A stretch of DNA of 64,000 nt from Leifsonia sp. Root4 (GCF_001425085.1 NZ_LMDN01000006.1:1-64000); one strand, 5' to 3'. Counted from the first letter of the stretch, positions 16,876-26,180 are shown. The notes: generated by a model from the sequence alone, not told the origin. Translations and numbers: made by a program.

Positions 16876-17784
16876 ATGTCGTTCTTCGCTTTCACGCTCG
16901 TCGTGGTCGCCGCCATCGCGCACGCCGCGTGGAACCTCGCCTCGAAGAAGGCCAGCGCCAGCGGGCTGACGTTCATCTGGCTCGGAGCCGCGGCCTCCAC
17001 GGTGTTCTACCTGCCGCTTGCCGTCGTCGACATCGGCCTGAACGGGCTGGAACTGCGCTCCTTCCTCCTGGGGGCGTCGGTGTCAGCGGTGCTCCACGTC
17101 GCCTACATGTTCCTGTTGCAGCGCGGCTATGCGGCCGGCGACATCTCGGTCGTCTACCCGATGGCCCGCGGCACCGGACCGCTGCTGACGGTGATTCTCG
17201 CGATCGTGATCTTCGGTGAGCGCCCGCCGCCTCTCGCGTTGCTCGGTGCACTCGTGATCGTGGCCGGCGTCGTGGCGATCGGGTTGGCGGGTTCCGCAGG
17301 GCGCAGGCGCGTGCGCACGGCATCCGGCGGGCCTGGGATGCCGCCTGCGCCACCCTCCCGCATGCGTGCCGGCACCGTCTACGGCCTGCTCACGGGCGTC
17401 GCGATTGCGGCGTACACACTCTGGGATGCGTCGGTCGTCACCGGCGGTGGGGTCTCTCCGCTCACCTTCATGGTCGGCTGCACGCTGGGGGAGTTGGTGC
17501 TGCTCACACCCGTCGCGCTGCGCAGACGCGCCCAGCTCGCGGTCGTGTGGCGAAGCTTCAAGCGCGAGGCGGCGATCGTCGGCCTGCTCTCGCCACTCTC
17601 GTACATCCTGGTGCTCTGGGCGATGCAGCTCGCACCTGTGTCCCTGGTGGCACCGGCCCGCGAACTCAGTGTCGTGCTGGTGAGCCTCGCCGGCTGGCTG
17701 ATCTACCGCGAACCCAACCCGGTGCAGCGGATGGCGGGCGCCATCGTGGTGCTCGGCGGGGTCGCGCTGCTCGCCGTCGCGTGA
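16876..17784 (+). CDS. EamA-family (DMT superfamily) transporter
   Basis: 302 aa with ten hydrophobic helices in two repeats of five, split by a hydrophilic linker (RRRVRTASGGPGMPPAPPSRMR, about residues 145-168). The signature SVVYPMARGTGPLLTVILAI in the first half and LVAPARELSVVLVSLAGWL in the second are typical of EamA/RhaT-like exporters. It probably exports a small metabolite. The start was taken at the ATG after GCAGGG; the frame is open further upstream but hydrophilic there. The substrate is unknown. Confidence 0.85.
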   Translation: MSFFAFTLVVVAAIAHAAWNLASKKASASGLTFIWLGAAASTVFYLPLAVVDIGLNGLELRSFLLGASVSAVLHVAYMFLLQRGYAAGDISVVYPMARGTGPLLTVILAIVIFGERPPPLALLGALVIVAGVVAIGLAGSAGRRRVRTASGGPGMPPAPPSRMRAGTVYGLLTGVAIAAYTLWDASVVTGGGVSPLTFMVGCTLGELVLLTPVALRRRAQLAVVWRSFKREAAIVGLLSPLSYILVLWAMQLAPVSLVAPARELSVVLVSLAGWLIYREPNPVQRMAGAIVVLGGVALLAVA

Positions 17785-17874
17785 CACGCGATCTGCCCAC
17801 GGCGAACACCGCTCTTCCAGCGCGTTGGCTCAGATAGATTCGACATACCGCGTTAACTGAAACGGAGCGACAAC

Positions 17875-18462
17875 ATGGCTGAACCTCTGGTAGCCACCAG
17901 CGTTTTTGATCGACTGCTGAAGGACCGCATCATCTGGCTCGGTTCCGAGGTGCGCGACGATAACGCCAACGAAATCGCCGCCAAGCTTCTGCTGCTTGCC
18001 GCCGAGGATTCCAAGCGCGACATCTACCTCTACATCAACTCGCCCGGTGGCTCGATCACGGCCGGCATGGCGATCTACGACACGATGCAGTTCGTGCCGA
18101 ACGACATCGTCACCGTCGGCATCGGCATGGCGGCATCCATGGGTCAGCTCCTGCTGACGGCTGGCACGAAGGGCAAGCGATACATCACGCCGAACGCCCG
18201 TGTGCTGCTCCACCAGCCGCACGGTGGCTTCGGTGGAACGTCCAGCGACATCCAGACGCAGGCGCAGCTCATCAACGACATGAAGAAGCGTCTCGCCGAG
18301 ATCACCGCTGCGCAGACCGGAAAGAGCGTTGAGCAGATCAACGCCGACGGCGACCGCGACCGCTGGTTCGACGCCCAGCAGGCGCTCGAGTACGGCTTCG
18401 TCGACCACATCCGCGAATCTGCGCTGGATGTCGCCGGCGGCGGCGGAACCGAAACCAAGTAA
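17875..18462 (+). CDS. clpP1: ATP-dependent Clp protease proteolytic subunit 1
   Basis: 195 aa serine peptidase subunit. The catalytic triad reads S88 (GMAASMG), H113 (LLHQPHGG) and D162 (GDRDRWF). ACGGAG stands seven bases before the ATG. In actinobacteria ClpP1 and ClpP2 form a mixed two-ring tetradecamer that works with ClpX or ClpC1. It is followed after 43 bases by clpP2, so the pair is an operon. A TAGATT hexamer at 17835 is a possible -10. Confidence 0.95.
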   Translation: MAEPLVATSVFDRLLKDRIIWLGSEVRDDNANEIAAKLLLLAAEDSKRDIYLYINSPGGSITAGMAIYDTMQFVPNDIVTVGIGMAASMGQLLLTAGTKGKRYITPNARVLLHQPHGGFGGTSSDIQTQAQLINDMKKRLAEITAAQTGKSVEQINADGDRDRWFDAQQALEYGFVDHIRESALDVAGGGGTETK

Positions 18463-18505
18463 GCCCCCGAGCTTCGACAATTCGATCAGAAACGAAGAGA
18501 CGACT

Positions 18506-19174
18506 ATGACGACACCCAGCTTCGGTGGCACCGCATACTCCAACATGCAGGCACCCGGCTCCCGCTACATTCTGCCCAGCTTCGAGGAGCGCACGGCCTA
18601 CGGCTACAAGCGCCAGGACCCGTACGCCAAGCTGTTCGAGGACCGCATCATCTTCCTCGGCGTGCAGGTTGACGACGCCTCGGCCGACGACGTGATGGCC
18701 CAGCTTCTCGTGCTCGAGAGCATGGACCCCGACCGCGACATCGTGATGTACATCAACTCGCCCGGTGGCTCGTTCACCGCGATGACGGCCATCTACGACA
18801 CGATGCAGTACATCAAGCCGCAGGTGCAGACGGTCGTTCTCGGCCAGGCCGCTTCCGCTGCCGCCGTGCTGACCGCCGCCGGTGCTCCCGGCAAGCGCCT
18901 GGCCCTGCCGAACGCCCGCATCCTGATCCACCAGCCCGCCGTCGGCGAGGCCGGGCGCGGTCAGGCCTCGGACATCGAGATCCAGGCCAAGGAGATCCTG
19001 CGCATGCGTACCTGGCTTGAAGACACGCTGGCCAAGCACTCGAACCGCGACGCGGCTCAGGTGAACAAGGACATCGACCGCGACAAGATCCTCAGCGCAG
19101 AAGAGGCACTCGAGTACGGTCTCATCGACCAGGTGCTCACTTCGCGCAAGAGCCTCGCCGCGCTGACCAAGTAG
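18506..19174 (+). CDS. clpP2: ATP-dependent Clp protease proteolytic subunit 2
   Basis: 222 aa. The triad is S117 (LGQAASAAA), H142 (LIHQPAVG) and D193 (DIDRDKI). The N-terminal extension (about 30 residues, MQAPGSRYILPSFEERTAYGYKRQDPY) is typical of the ClpP2 paralogue. It partners with ClpP1 upstream. A strong hairpin follows the stop codon. Confidence 0.95.
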   Translation: MTTPSFGGTAYSNMQAPGSRYILPSFEERTAYGYKRQDPYAKLFEDRIIFLGVQVDDASADDVMAQLLVLESMDPDRDIVMYINSPGGSFTAMTAIYDTMQYIKPQVQTVVLGQAASAAAVLTAAGAPGKRLALPNARILIHQPAVGEAGRGQASDIEIQAKEILRMRTWLEDTLAKHSNRDAAQVNKDIDRDKILSAEEALEYGLIDQVLTSRKSLAALTK

Positions 19175-19187
19175 TATCAGCACACCG

Positions 19188-19232
19188 AACGCGGCGGGGG
19201 CCGGCCCACACGGCCCGGCACCCGCCGCGTTT
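19188..19232 (+). terminator. Terminator after clpP1-clpP2
   Basis: AACGCGGCGGG pairs with CCCGCCGCGTT around a GC-rich loop that itself contains CCGG pairs, followed by TTTCTG. This separates clpP1P2 from clpX transcription. Confidence 0.7.
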
Positions 19233-19248
19233 CTGCGCTCACCCACGC

Positions 19249-19292
19249 CGATGGTTGAGCCACTCACGCCGATGGTTGAGCCTGTCGAAACC
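19249..19292. repeat. Repeat A copy with a truncated direct copy
   Basis: A truncated unit (ATGGTTGAGCC, from 19251) is followed by the full unit GGTTGAGCCTGTCGAAACC (19274-19292). The 333-base gap 19175-19507 between clpP2 and clpX holds the terminator, this repeat and a TAGGCT hexamer at 19453 that may be the clpX -10. Nothing else was recognised there. Confidence 0.75.
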
Positions 19293-19507
19293 GCGGACGC
19301 CGGCCCCGCGGCAGACCGTGCAGCTGCGCGGTGAAAACGTCTGGCGCGGAACTGTCGTTTCTGCCGCGAGTCGGCGGTCGTGGGCGGCAGGCGACAGGCG
19401 ACGCGCCAGAGAATCTGCGAGCCGCAACCGCCGGGATGTCGGCATCACAGGCTAGGCTCGGATTACGTTCTGAAACATCAGTTTCGAGACGCTGAGGAGG
19501 CGGACGA

Positions 19508-20782
19508 ATGGCACGCATAGGTGAGAGCGCCGACCTGCTCAAATGCTCCTTCTGTGGCAAGAGCCAGAAGCAGGTCCAGCAGCTCATCGCGGGCCCAGGT
19601 GTCTACATCTGTGACGAGTGCGTCGAACTCTGCAACGAGATCATCGAGGAACGTCTGGCCGAGTCCGGCGACGAGGTGAGCAGCGAGTTCGAGCTGCCCA
19701 AGCCCAAGGAGATCTTCGGTTTCCTCGAGGAGTACGTCATCGGCCAGGAGCCCGCGAAGCGTGCGTTGGCCGTCGCCGTCTACAACCACTACAAGCGCGT
19801 TCGCGCTCGCACCTCCATTGGCCCGGCCGATGTCAAAGACGAGATCGAGATCGCCAAGTCCAACATCCTGTTGATCGGCCCGACCGGCTGCGGCAAGACC
19901 TACCTTGCACAGACGCTGGCCAAGCGCCTCAACGTTCCCTTCGCCGTCGCGGATGCCACCGCGCTCACCGAGGCCGGTTATGTCGGTGAAGACGTCGAGA
20001 ACATCCTGCTGAAACTGATCCAGGCCGCCGACTACGACGTCAAGCGCGCCGAGACCGGAATCATCTACATCGACGAGGTCGACAAGATCGCCCGCAAGGC
20101 CGAGAATCCGTCGATCACGCGAGATGTCTCCGGCGAGGGTGTTCAGCAGGCGTTGCTCAAGATTCTCGAGGGCACCGTCGCATCCGTCCCGCCGCAGGGT
20201 GGGCGCAAGCACCCTCACCAAGAGTTCATCCAGATCGACACCACCAACGTGCTGTTCATCGTCGCCGGCGCCTTCGCCGGTCTCGAAGACATCATCTCGT
20301 CTCGTGCGGGCAAGAAGGGCATCGGCTTCGGCGCCCCGCTCCACTCCAAGGGCGACGACGTCAACCTGTTCAGCGAGGTTCTCCCAGAAGACCTGCAGAA
20401 GTTCGGGCTGATCCCGGAGTTCATCGGGCGCCTCCCCGTCGTCACCACGGTCACTCAGCTCGACCAGGTCGCGTTGATGGAGATCCTCACCAAGCCGAAG
20501 AACGCGCTCGTGCGTCAGTACCAGCGCATGTTCGAGTACGACGGCGTCGAGCTCGAGTTCGAGCAGCCGGCGCTCGAGGCGATCGCCGATCTCGCCGTGC
20601 TCCGTCAGACCGGCGCTCGAGGTCTCCGGGCGATCATGGAAGAAGTCCTCGGGCCGATCATGTTCGAGGTGCCCTCGAGCGAGGAAGTCGCTCGCGTCGT
20701 CGTGACCAGGGCCGCCGTGCTCGAAAACGCGGCGCCGACGATTGTGCCCCACAAGGCGCGTCGCCAAGAGAAGTCCGCGTAG
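19508..20782 (+). CDS. clpX: ATP-dependent Clp protease ATP-binding subunit ClpX
   Basis: 424 aa AAA+ unfoldase that feeds substrates to ClpP1P2. An N-terminal zinc-binding domain has C13-x2-C16 and C35-x2-C38. The Walker A loop is GPTGCGKT (124-131) and Walker B is [10 protein letters not shown]. The pore loop region has GYVGEDVE, and sensor 2 has [18 protein letters not shown] nine bases upstream fixes the ATG. The stop codon is the end of the first unit of a 14-bp tandem repeat. Confidence 0.97.
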   Translation: MARIGESADLLKCSFCGKSQKQVQQLIAGPGVYICDECVELCNEIIEERLAESGDEVSSEFELPKPKEIFGFLEEYVIGQEPAKRALAVAVYNHYKRVRARTSIGPADVKDEIEIAKSNILLIGPTGCGKTYLAQTLAKRLNVPFAVADATALTEAGYVGEDVENILLKLIQAADYDVKRAETGIIYIDEVDKIARKAENPSITRDVSGEGVQQALLKILEGTVASVPPQGGRKHPHQEFIQIDTTNVLFIVAGAFAGLEDIISSRAGKKGIGFGAPLHSKGDDVNLFSEVLPEDLQKFGLIPEFIGRLPVVTTVTQLDQVALMEILTKPKNALVRQYQRMFEYDGVELEFEQPALEAIADLAVLRQTGARGLRAIMEEVLGPIMFEVPSSEEVARVVVTRAAVLENAAPTIVPHKARRQEKSA

Positions 20783-20838
20783 AGAAGTCCGCGTAGCGAA
20801 GTCGGCGTAGCGAATCCGGCCTAGCGAAGTCGGGCTGG
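20769..20838. repeat. Five-unit 14-bp tandem repeat starting in clpX
   Basis: AGAAGTCCGCGTAG at 20769-20782 (which contains the last codons and the stop of clpX) is copied exactly at 20783-20796. Decaying copies follow at 20797-20810, 20811-20824 and 20825-20838. Four of the five units repeat the TAG triplet. Confidence 0.85.
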
Positions 20839-20876
20839 GCCGGGTAGCACCGCGCCAGAGAACGAAAGGCTCTGCC

Positions 20877-22100
20877 ATTCTGCAACCGATCTTCGCCGGC
20901 ATCGTCGCCGCGATCACAGGATTCGCCAGTTCCTTCGCCCTGGTCATCGCCGGTCTCGCCGCGGTCGGCGCCACCGATGCCCAGGCGGCATCCGGACTCT
21001 TCGCGCTCTGCATCACGGTGGGCATCTGCTGCATCGTCGTGCCGTGGCTGACGAAGGTCCCGATCTCCTTCGCGTGGTCGACACCGGGCGCTGCGCTGCT
21101 GCTTGCGGCGGCCGCATCGACGCAGAACTTCGCCGCAGCGGTCGGCGCGTTCATCGTGTGCGCCATCCTGATCGTGCTGTGCGGGCTGTGGCCGGCGCTC
21201 GGGCGTCTGATCACGCGCATCCCGAAGCCGATCGCCGCCGCGATGCTCGCCGGGATTCTGTTCCCGATCTGCCTCGCGCCGGTGACAGCATCGGTCGAAC
21301 AGCCGCTCATCGCGCTGCCCATGATCCTCGTCTGGCTGATCCTCGCCCGGCTGGCGCCGCGCTGGGCTGTGCCGGCCGCAATGCTCGTTGCCGCGGTCGG
21401 CATCGCCGTCATGGCCGGGCCGGAGGCGTTCACCGCGCAGTCCTCCGTGCCACGGCTGGAGTTCGTCTCTCCCGAGTTCGTTCCCGCCGTCATCGTGAGC
21501 CTGGGGCTCCCACTGTTCATCGTGACGATGGCGGGGCAGAACGTGCCCGGTTTCGCAGTCATGTCGACGTTCGGGTACGCCGTGGCGCCCCGGCCGGTGC
21601 TGCTGACGAGCGGTGTCGCCTCCGCCGCCGGCGCGCTCTTCGGCGGGCACGTGATCAACCTGGCCGCGATCACCGCTGCACTGATGGCGAGCCCAGAAGC
21701 GCACCCCGACCGGTCGAAGCGGTGGATCGCCACCGTGACGTCCGGTTTCGCCTATCTGCTGCTCGGCGCGGGTGCCGGCTTCGCCTCCGCGCTCGTCTCG
21801 GCGGCGCCGCCCATCCTGATCACGGCGGTCGCGGGGCTGGCACTCCTCGGCGCGCTCGTCACCTCGGTGACGTCGGCGCTGGATGCCGCAGAGCACCGCA
21901 TCACGGCGATCGCGACCTTCCTCGTCACGGCGTCCGGTGTCACGATCGCCGGAATCGGTTCCGCGTTCTGGGGCCTGCTCGTCGGCGGCGTGTTCGCGCT
22001 GTGGCTCGGTCCATCGATTCGCCCACGTGCTGGGGTCCTCAAGTCGATGCCCAACCCGGAGCCGGAGCCCGAGCCCGAAACGGAGCGGGAGTCGGTCTAG
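20877..22100 (+). CDS. BenE-family benzoate/xenobiotic permease, non-canonical start
   Basis: About 407 aa with ~12 transmembrane helices (TGFASSFALVIAGL, KPIAAAMLAGILFPICLAP, GQNVPGFAVM, HVINLAAITAAL), matching BenE benzoate/H+ symporters. The coding frame is open from 20811, but no ATG, GTG or TTG occurs before GTG 21018, which would remove the conserved first helix. ATT at 20877, immediately before CTG CAA CCG, stands about seven bases after GAAAGG and is the best start; CTG at 20880 is the alternative. Three hydrophilic Pro-Glu repeats (PEPEPEPE) end the protein. No benzoate catabolic genes are nearby. Confidence 0.75.
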   Translation: MLQPIFAGIVAAITGFASSFALVIAGLAAVGATDAQAASGLFALCITVGICCIVVPWLTKVPISFAWSTPGAALLLAAAASTQNFAAAVGAFIVCAILIVLCGLWPALGRLITRIPKPIAAAMLAGILFPICLAPVTASVEQPLIALPMILVWLILARLAPRWAVPAAMLVAAVGIAVMAGPEAFTAQSSVPRLEFVSPEFVPAVIVSLGLPLFIVTMAGQNVPGFAVMSTFGYAVAPRPVLLTSGVASAAGALFGGHVINLAAITAALMASPEAHPDRSKRWIATVTSGFAYLLLGAGAGFASALVSAAPPILITAVAGLALLGALVTSVTSALDAAEHRITAIATFLVTASGVTIAGIGSAFWGLLVGGVFALWLGPSIRPRAGVLKSMPNPEPEPEPETERESV

Positions 22101-23266
22101 GCGAGGTCGTCGTCGGTGCGGGCACCGAAGACGATTTCATCCCAGCTCGGCATCGATGCCCTGCCCTTCTTGCCGCGGGCCTGTGCGGCCGCAGGAGCGG
22201 GGGCAGGGGCCTGAGTGGGGGCAGGCGGGGCCTGCGGCGTCGTTGACGCGCTGGTCGGCCTGCTGGCGGCACCCCAGAGCCGCAAGGTCGGGTTACTCGG
22301 CTCCGGCTCGTTCTGCTCGTCCTCGGCCTCGTGCGCCTCGTCTGCGGCTGGCAGGTCCAGCTCGGTGTCGGCCGGTGCGGCTGGCAGCTCCGCTGCGGGT
22401 GCCGCAGCGGACTCTGTGACGGCGGCAGCCTCGCGCTCACCGCGGCGGCGGCGCAGCGCCTCGAGCAGATCGGCGGTCTCGCTGAGCGACGGCGCCGGCT
22501 CGTCTGCACGCTTGATCGCGGCCTTCGTGACGGCGGGGCTCGATGATGCCGCCCGGCCGTAGGGAACGGGTTCGAGCTGGGGAACGACATCGCCGAGGTC
22601 GTCGCCGATGATCGGATCGCGGAAGGTGAAGGCTCCGCTGTCGAAGCGCGACTCGTCGATCGTGGTGTCGTGGCCGACTGCGCGAAGGCGGGGGATCAGA
22701 GATCCACTGATCTCGCCCTGCTGCGAGAGCGTGACGGCCTCGGAGTTCAGCGGGGAGAGCGTGAGCTTCTTCGGTTCGAAGGCCCAGCGGGCGTCGTGGT
22801 CGATTCCATCGGCCGTGAACGCCAGCTTGATGACCCAGCCGCCTGCCGGTTCCTTCCAGCTGGCCCAGCGTTCGCCCTGCGCGCCGAGCGATGCGAGCCG
22901 GTCGCGGATGACGGTTCCGAAGTTCATGGCATCGTCGGCCGGCTCGGGGTCGATCGCCGTGTGCACCGGCACGCCGAGCGCGGAGGAGACCATGTGCTCG
23001 CGTTCGGCGACGACGGGCCCCTCGAAGCGCTGGATGTACTCCAGCGATGCACCGGTGACAGCCGCGACATCGTCGGCAGACATTCCGGAGCGGATGTAGG
23101 CCTGAACCTCGCGCGGGGAAAGTTTGGGACTGTTCGTCACCTCGGGCTGCGCCTGGCGCAGTCGCGATTGCAAGACTTCGTCGATGACGATGCGAAAGCG
23201 TTCGCCTTCGTCTGAGGCGACAAGTAGTGCCCCGTTCTCGACGCCGATTACCTTCAGTTCCTGCAT
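22097..23266 (-). CDS. sepH: Septation protein SepH
   Basis: 389 aa. The N-terminal DUF3071 region (MQELKVIGVENGALLVASDEGERFRI, then a helix-turn-helix LSPREVQAYIRSGMSADDVAAVTG) is followed by a conserved middle and a long Ala/Pro/Glu-rich disordered tail. It ends in the diagnostic RASMPSWDEIVFGAR motif. In Streptomyces, SepH binds FtsZ and promotes its assembly at division sites. The ATG at 23266 was chosen because AAAGGG stands eight bases upstream; a GTG at 23284 would overlap that site. Its 3' end overlaps the permease by four bases. Confidence 0.92.
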   Translation of the reverse strand: MQELKVIGVENGALLVASDEGERFRIVIDEVLQSRLRQAQPEVTNSPKLSPREVQAYIRSGMSADDVAAVTGASLEYIQRFEGPVVAEREHMVSSALGVPVHTAIDPEPADDAMNFGTVIRDRLASLGAQGERWASWKEPAGGWVIKLAFTADGIDHDARWAFEPKKLTLSPLNSEAVTLSQQGEISGSLIPRLRAVGHDTTIDESRFDSGAFTFRDPIIGDDLGDVVPQLEPVPYGRAASSSPAVTKAAIKRADEPAPSLSETADLLEALRRRRGEREAAAVTESAAAPAAELPAAPADTELDLPAADEAHEAEDEQNEPEPSNPTLRLWGAASRPTSASTTPQAPPAPTQAPAPAPAAAQARGKKGRASMPSWDEIVFGARTDDDLA

Positions 23267-23470
23267 TGCGTTGAGCCCTTTCACGCTGGCCGACGCTGCC
23301 TAGAATGCCACGCACAAGGCCCAATTCGAGGGAATACACCGGGCGCGCCGGAAGTTCTCTTGCACGGGCGCAAAAATGGGCGCGAAGCAGGGTTTGCTAT
23401 TCCCCGCGCTTTGTTGCAAACTATGCCCGCCGATTTAAGTTGTGGCGGCAGTATATGGAAGTGGATGGGT

Positions 23471-23764
23471 ATGGCAACGGATTACGACGCACCTCGGAAG
23501 ACCGACGATGATTCTGACTCGATCGAGGCGCTGAAGGAGCGAGTACCCGACAAGATGTCGGGCGTCGTGGATGTCGAAGACGCCGACAACCCCGGCGGCT
23601 TCGACCTGCCTGGTGCCGACCTCTCAGACCTGGATCTTGACGTGGTCGTGCTGCCCCCGCAGGCAGACGAATTCACGTGTGTGAGCTGCTTCCTCGTGAA
23701 GCACCGCTCGCAGGTTGACCACGAGTCGAAGCTCGGACCAATCTGCCTGGAGTGCGCAGCCTAG
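23471..23764 (+). CDS. DUF4193 family zinc-ribbon-like protein
   Basis: 97 aa starting MATDYDAPRKTDDD, a hallmark of the actinobacterial DUF4193 family. The N-terminal half is acidic and probably disordered. The C-terminus has two CxxC pairs (FTCVSCFLVKHRSQ and GPICLECA) that would bind zinc. The family is near-universal in actinobacteria and its role is not established. It is divergent from sepH and overlaps the convergent DUF3093 gene by four bases. Confidence 0.92.
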   Translation: MATDYDAPRKTDDDSDSIEALKERVPDKMSGVVDVEDADNPGGFDLPGADLSDLDLDVVVLPPQADEFTCVSCFLVKHRSQVDHESKLGPICLECAA

Positions 23765-24249
23765 GCAGCAGGCGAATCAGTTTCTGGCCGTCGCGATCGA
23801 TTGATCGCGGCGGCCAATTCTGTTGGGTGGCGGCTCGAGAGCAGCCAGTACGGCGTCGGGTCTGCCGCGTCGAGCAGGGGCACGCGCACGACCGACTTCA
23901 CCCATCCGCGAATGAGCATCCAGGCCCGTGCGTCCAGCCGAGGGCCGCGTTCCGCGAAAGCCTCAGCTCCTTCACAGGCTGAGGCCTCTCCGAGCTGGTC
24001 GAGGCGGATGCCGGCCCGACCGGCCGTGAGCATCCCGTCGGCGACCGTGATGCGCGGCGACGCCAGAAGCAGCAGTGCGACGCATCCGGCGTAGAGCACG
24101 ATGGCCGTGACGATGCCGGCCGGCATGCTGATCGGTGCGAGTACGAGGATGCTTGCCGGGATGACGAGGGCCGTGGAGATGAACATCCATGGGTTCGGCC
24201 AGAGCCGTTCGCTGTATGCGGGTGCTGACGTGTCTTTGTTAACGGGCAT
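23761..24249 (-). CDS. DUF3093 family membrane protein
   Basis: 162 aa. Two close transmembrane helices (about residues 22-42 and 45-63, MFISTALVIPASILVLAP and IVTAIVLYAGCVALLLLA) are followed by a soluble beta-rich domain containing RAWMLIRGWVKSVVRVPLLDAADPTPYWLLSSRHP, the characteristic family motif. It is divergent from dut across 38 bases. This DUF3093-dut-DUF3710-DUF3159 order is conserved in actinobacteria; the function is unknown. Confidence 0.88.
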   Translation of the reverse strand: MPVNKDTSAPAYSERLWPNPWMFISTALVIPASILVLAPISMPAGIVTAIVLYAGCVALLLLASPRITVADGMLTAGRAGIRLDQLGEASACEGAEAFAERGPRLDARAWMLIRGWVKSVVRVPLLDAADPTPYWLLSSRHPTELAAAINRSRRPETDSPAA

Positions 24250-24275
24250 GGCTCTATTCGATCAGAGTTCTGCAC

Positions 24276-24287
24276 TACCCTCGACAC
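24276..24287 (+). promoter_or_regulatory. Leaderless-type -10 element for dut
   Basis: TACCCT, six bases, then the GTG start of dut at 24288. Confidence 0.45.
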
Positions 24288-24758
24288 GTGGCTGAAAGCG
24301 TTGAAGTACTGATCACGGCATCCGTCGTTCCCCACTACGCCCATCCGGGCGATGCGGGAGCCGACCTGCACTCGGCGGAGTCGCTGACTCTGGCCCCGGG
24401 GGAGCGTGCCCTCGTCGGCACCGGCGTGTCGATCGCGTTGCCTCACGGCTTCGCCGCCTTCGTCGTTCCGCGGAGCGGCCTCGCGGCCAAGCACGGCATC
24501 ACCATCGTGAACAGTCCAGGCACCGTCGATGCCGGCTACCGCGGCGAGATCAAGGTCGCGCTGCTGAACACAGACACGAGCGCGCCGTTCGAGATCGCGG
24601 CCGGCGATCGGATCGCGCAGCTCATCATCATGCCCGTCACCCGCGCGAACTTCATCCCGGTCGAGACGCTGCCAGGCAGCGCCCGCGGCGAGGGTGGATT
24701 CGGCTCGACCGGCACCAGCCCGATCGCGGGCACCCCAACTTCAGGAGGTATCGCATGA
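24288..24758 (+). CDS. dut: dUTP diphosphatase
   Basis: 156 aa with a GTG start. It hydrolyses dUTP to dUMP and pyrophosphate, keeping uracil out of DNA. All five trimeric dUTPase motifs are visible: HPGDAGADLHS, VVPRSGLAAKHGI, GTVDAGYRGEIKV, GDRIAQLII and the C-terminal RGEGGFGSTG, which closes over the active site. The DUF3710 gene overlaps its stop codon by four bases. Confidence 0.96.
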   Translation: MAESVEVLITASVVPHYAHPGDAGADLHSAESLTLAPGERALVGTGVSIALPHGFAAFVVPRSGLAAKHGITIVNSPGTVDAGYRGEIKVALLNTDTSAPFEIAAGDRIAQLIIMPVTRANFIPVETLPGSARGEGGFGSTGTSPIAGTPTSGGIA

Positions 24759-25381
24759 GCGACATCGAGAGCGCCGGCGATCTGCCGGTCGAACACCCCA
24801 AGTCAGCACCGGAGGACCGCGCAGAGAACGGTCCGCTCGACGACAGCGAGGCGAACCCGGTTCGCCCCTACGTCGACCTCGGCGGCGTGAAGATCCTGCC
24901 CCGCGAGGGTCTGCACCTCCGCCTCGAGATCGAGGAGGAGAGCAAGCGCGTCGTCGCCATCGGCCTCGACTACGCCAACTCGACCCTGCAGGTCCAGCCG
25001 TTCGCCGCCCCGCGTTCGAGTGGGCTCTGGCACGAGATTCGTGAGCAGATCTCCGAGCAGATCGCCCGTCAGGGTGGAACGACGACCTTGCGCGACGGTG
25101 CGTTCGGGCCGGAGCTCCTCGCCCAGATCCCCGTGGCCGCAGGCTCAGGAACGGCCGGCGGCACCCGCCTCGCCCGCTTCGTCGGCGTCGACGGACCGCG
25201 TTGGTTCCTCCGTGGCGTCATCGCCGGTGAGGCTGCGGTCAACCCCGACGCGGCCGCGGCCGTCGAAGAGCTGTTCCGCAGCATCGTCGTCGTGCGCGGC
25301 ACGACCCCGATGCCCCCGCGCGACCTCATTCCTCTCCGGATGCCGGCCGCGCCAGCCGGCGACGCACCGACCAGTGTCTGA
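24755..25381 (+). CDS. DUF3710 family protein
   Basis: 208 aa, soluble. It has an acidic, disordered N-terminus and then a conserved core with RPYVDLGGVKILPREGLHLRLE, LQVQPFAAPRSSGLWHEIREQI and GVDGPRWFLRGVIAGEAA. The ATG overlaps the dut stop (ATGA), and its own stop overlaps the next start, so dut, DUF3710 and DUF3159 are translationally coupled. Function is unknown; the link to dut is conserved in actinobacteria. Confidence 0.9.
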   Translation: MSDIESAGDLPVEHPKSAPEDRAENGPLDDSEANPVRPYVDLGGVKILPREGLHLRLEIEEESKRVVAIGLDYANSTLQVQPFAAPRSSGLWHEIREQISEQIARQGGTTTLRDGAFGPELLAQIPVAAGSGTAGGTRLARFVGVDGPRWFLRGVIAGEAAVNPDAAAAVEELFRSIVVVRGTTPMPPRDLIPLRMPAAPAGDAPTSV

Positions 25382-26099
25382 GAACACCCGCAACGAGCCC
25401 GACGACGAGCAGACCCCGGAGGTCGCCGCGACCTTCGGCAACCAGCTCGCCGACGCAGCCCGCAAGGCCGGACTCGGCAAGCTCGCCGACGACGAGAAGC
25501 TCTCTCCGCGTGACATGCTCGCCGCCCTCGGCGGTATCCGCGGCCTGGCCGAGACGATCGTGCCAGGACTCGTCTTCCTGGTCATCTACACCTTCGCGAA
25601 GGACCTCGTCTGGGCGCTCGGGGTCTCCGTCGCCCTGGCCGTGGTCTTCACGATCGTGCGCGTCATCGGCAAGACGCCCGTCATGCAGGCGGTCGCCGGC
25701 CTGATCGGCGTCGTCGTCTCCGCGGCACTCGCGCTGTGGACGGGGCGGGGCGAGGACAACTTCGTGCTCGGCCTCATAACCAATGCGGTCTACGCAACCG
25801 CGCTGCTCGTGTCGATGCTCGTGCGCTGGCCGCTCATCGGCCTCGCCGTCGGGTATCTCATGGGTGACGGGCTCGCCTGGCGCGAGAACAAGCGCCGCTT
25901 CCAGGCGATGCAGCTGCTCACCGCGTGCTGGTTCGGGCTGTTCGCCGCCCGCCTGCTCGTGCAGCTCCCGCTGTATTTCGCCGGCAACGTCGAGGGCCTC
26001 GCCATCACCAAACTGTTGATGGGCGTTCCGCTCTACGCCATCCTGCTGCTGGTCTCCTGGCTCATCGTCAAGGCGGTCTACGCCAAGCCGACGCGGTAG
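25374..26099 (+). CDS. DUF3159 family membrane protein
   Basis: 241 aa from GTG 25374, which overlaps the preceding stop by eight bases. A charged N-terminus (about 60 residues) leads to LSPRDMLAALGGIRGLAETIVPGLVFLVIYT and five or six transmembrane helices. The RENKRRFQAMQLLTACWFGLFAARLLVQLPLY segment is the family signature. It is the last gene of the dut operon. Function is not known. Confidence 0.9.
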   Translation: MSENTRNEPDDEQTPEVAATFGNQLADAARKAGLGKLADDEKLSPRDMLAALGGIRGLAETIVPGLVFLVIYTFAKDLVWALGVSVALAVVFTIVRVIGKTPVMQAVAGLIGVVVSAALALWTGRGEDNFVLGLITNAVYATALLVSMLVRWPLIGLAVGYLMGDGLAWRENKRRFQAMQLLTACWFGLFAARLLVQLPLYFAGNVEGLAITKLLMGVPLYAILLLVSWLIVKAVYAKPTR

Positions 26100-26160
26100 C
26101 TCCTCTCGGCGCAGACACGGAGCTCGATCGGTGCAGAGTGCGCCATCCGGAATGCTAGAG

Positions 26161-26180
26161 TTATCTTGACATCAAGATAA
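26161..26180. promoter_or_regulatory. Perfect 9+9 inverted repeat over the acn -35 region
   Basis: TTATCTTGACATCAAGATAA is a perfect palindrome of two 9-base arms around CA. It contains TTGACA (26166-26171), and a TAGCCA lies 18 bases further, so the palindrome covers a likely -35 element. The shape fits a MarR-type dimer site. MarR-family TamR proteins are known to control aconitase in Streptomyces; that the same type acts here is inference. Confidence 0.6.
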
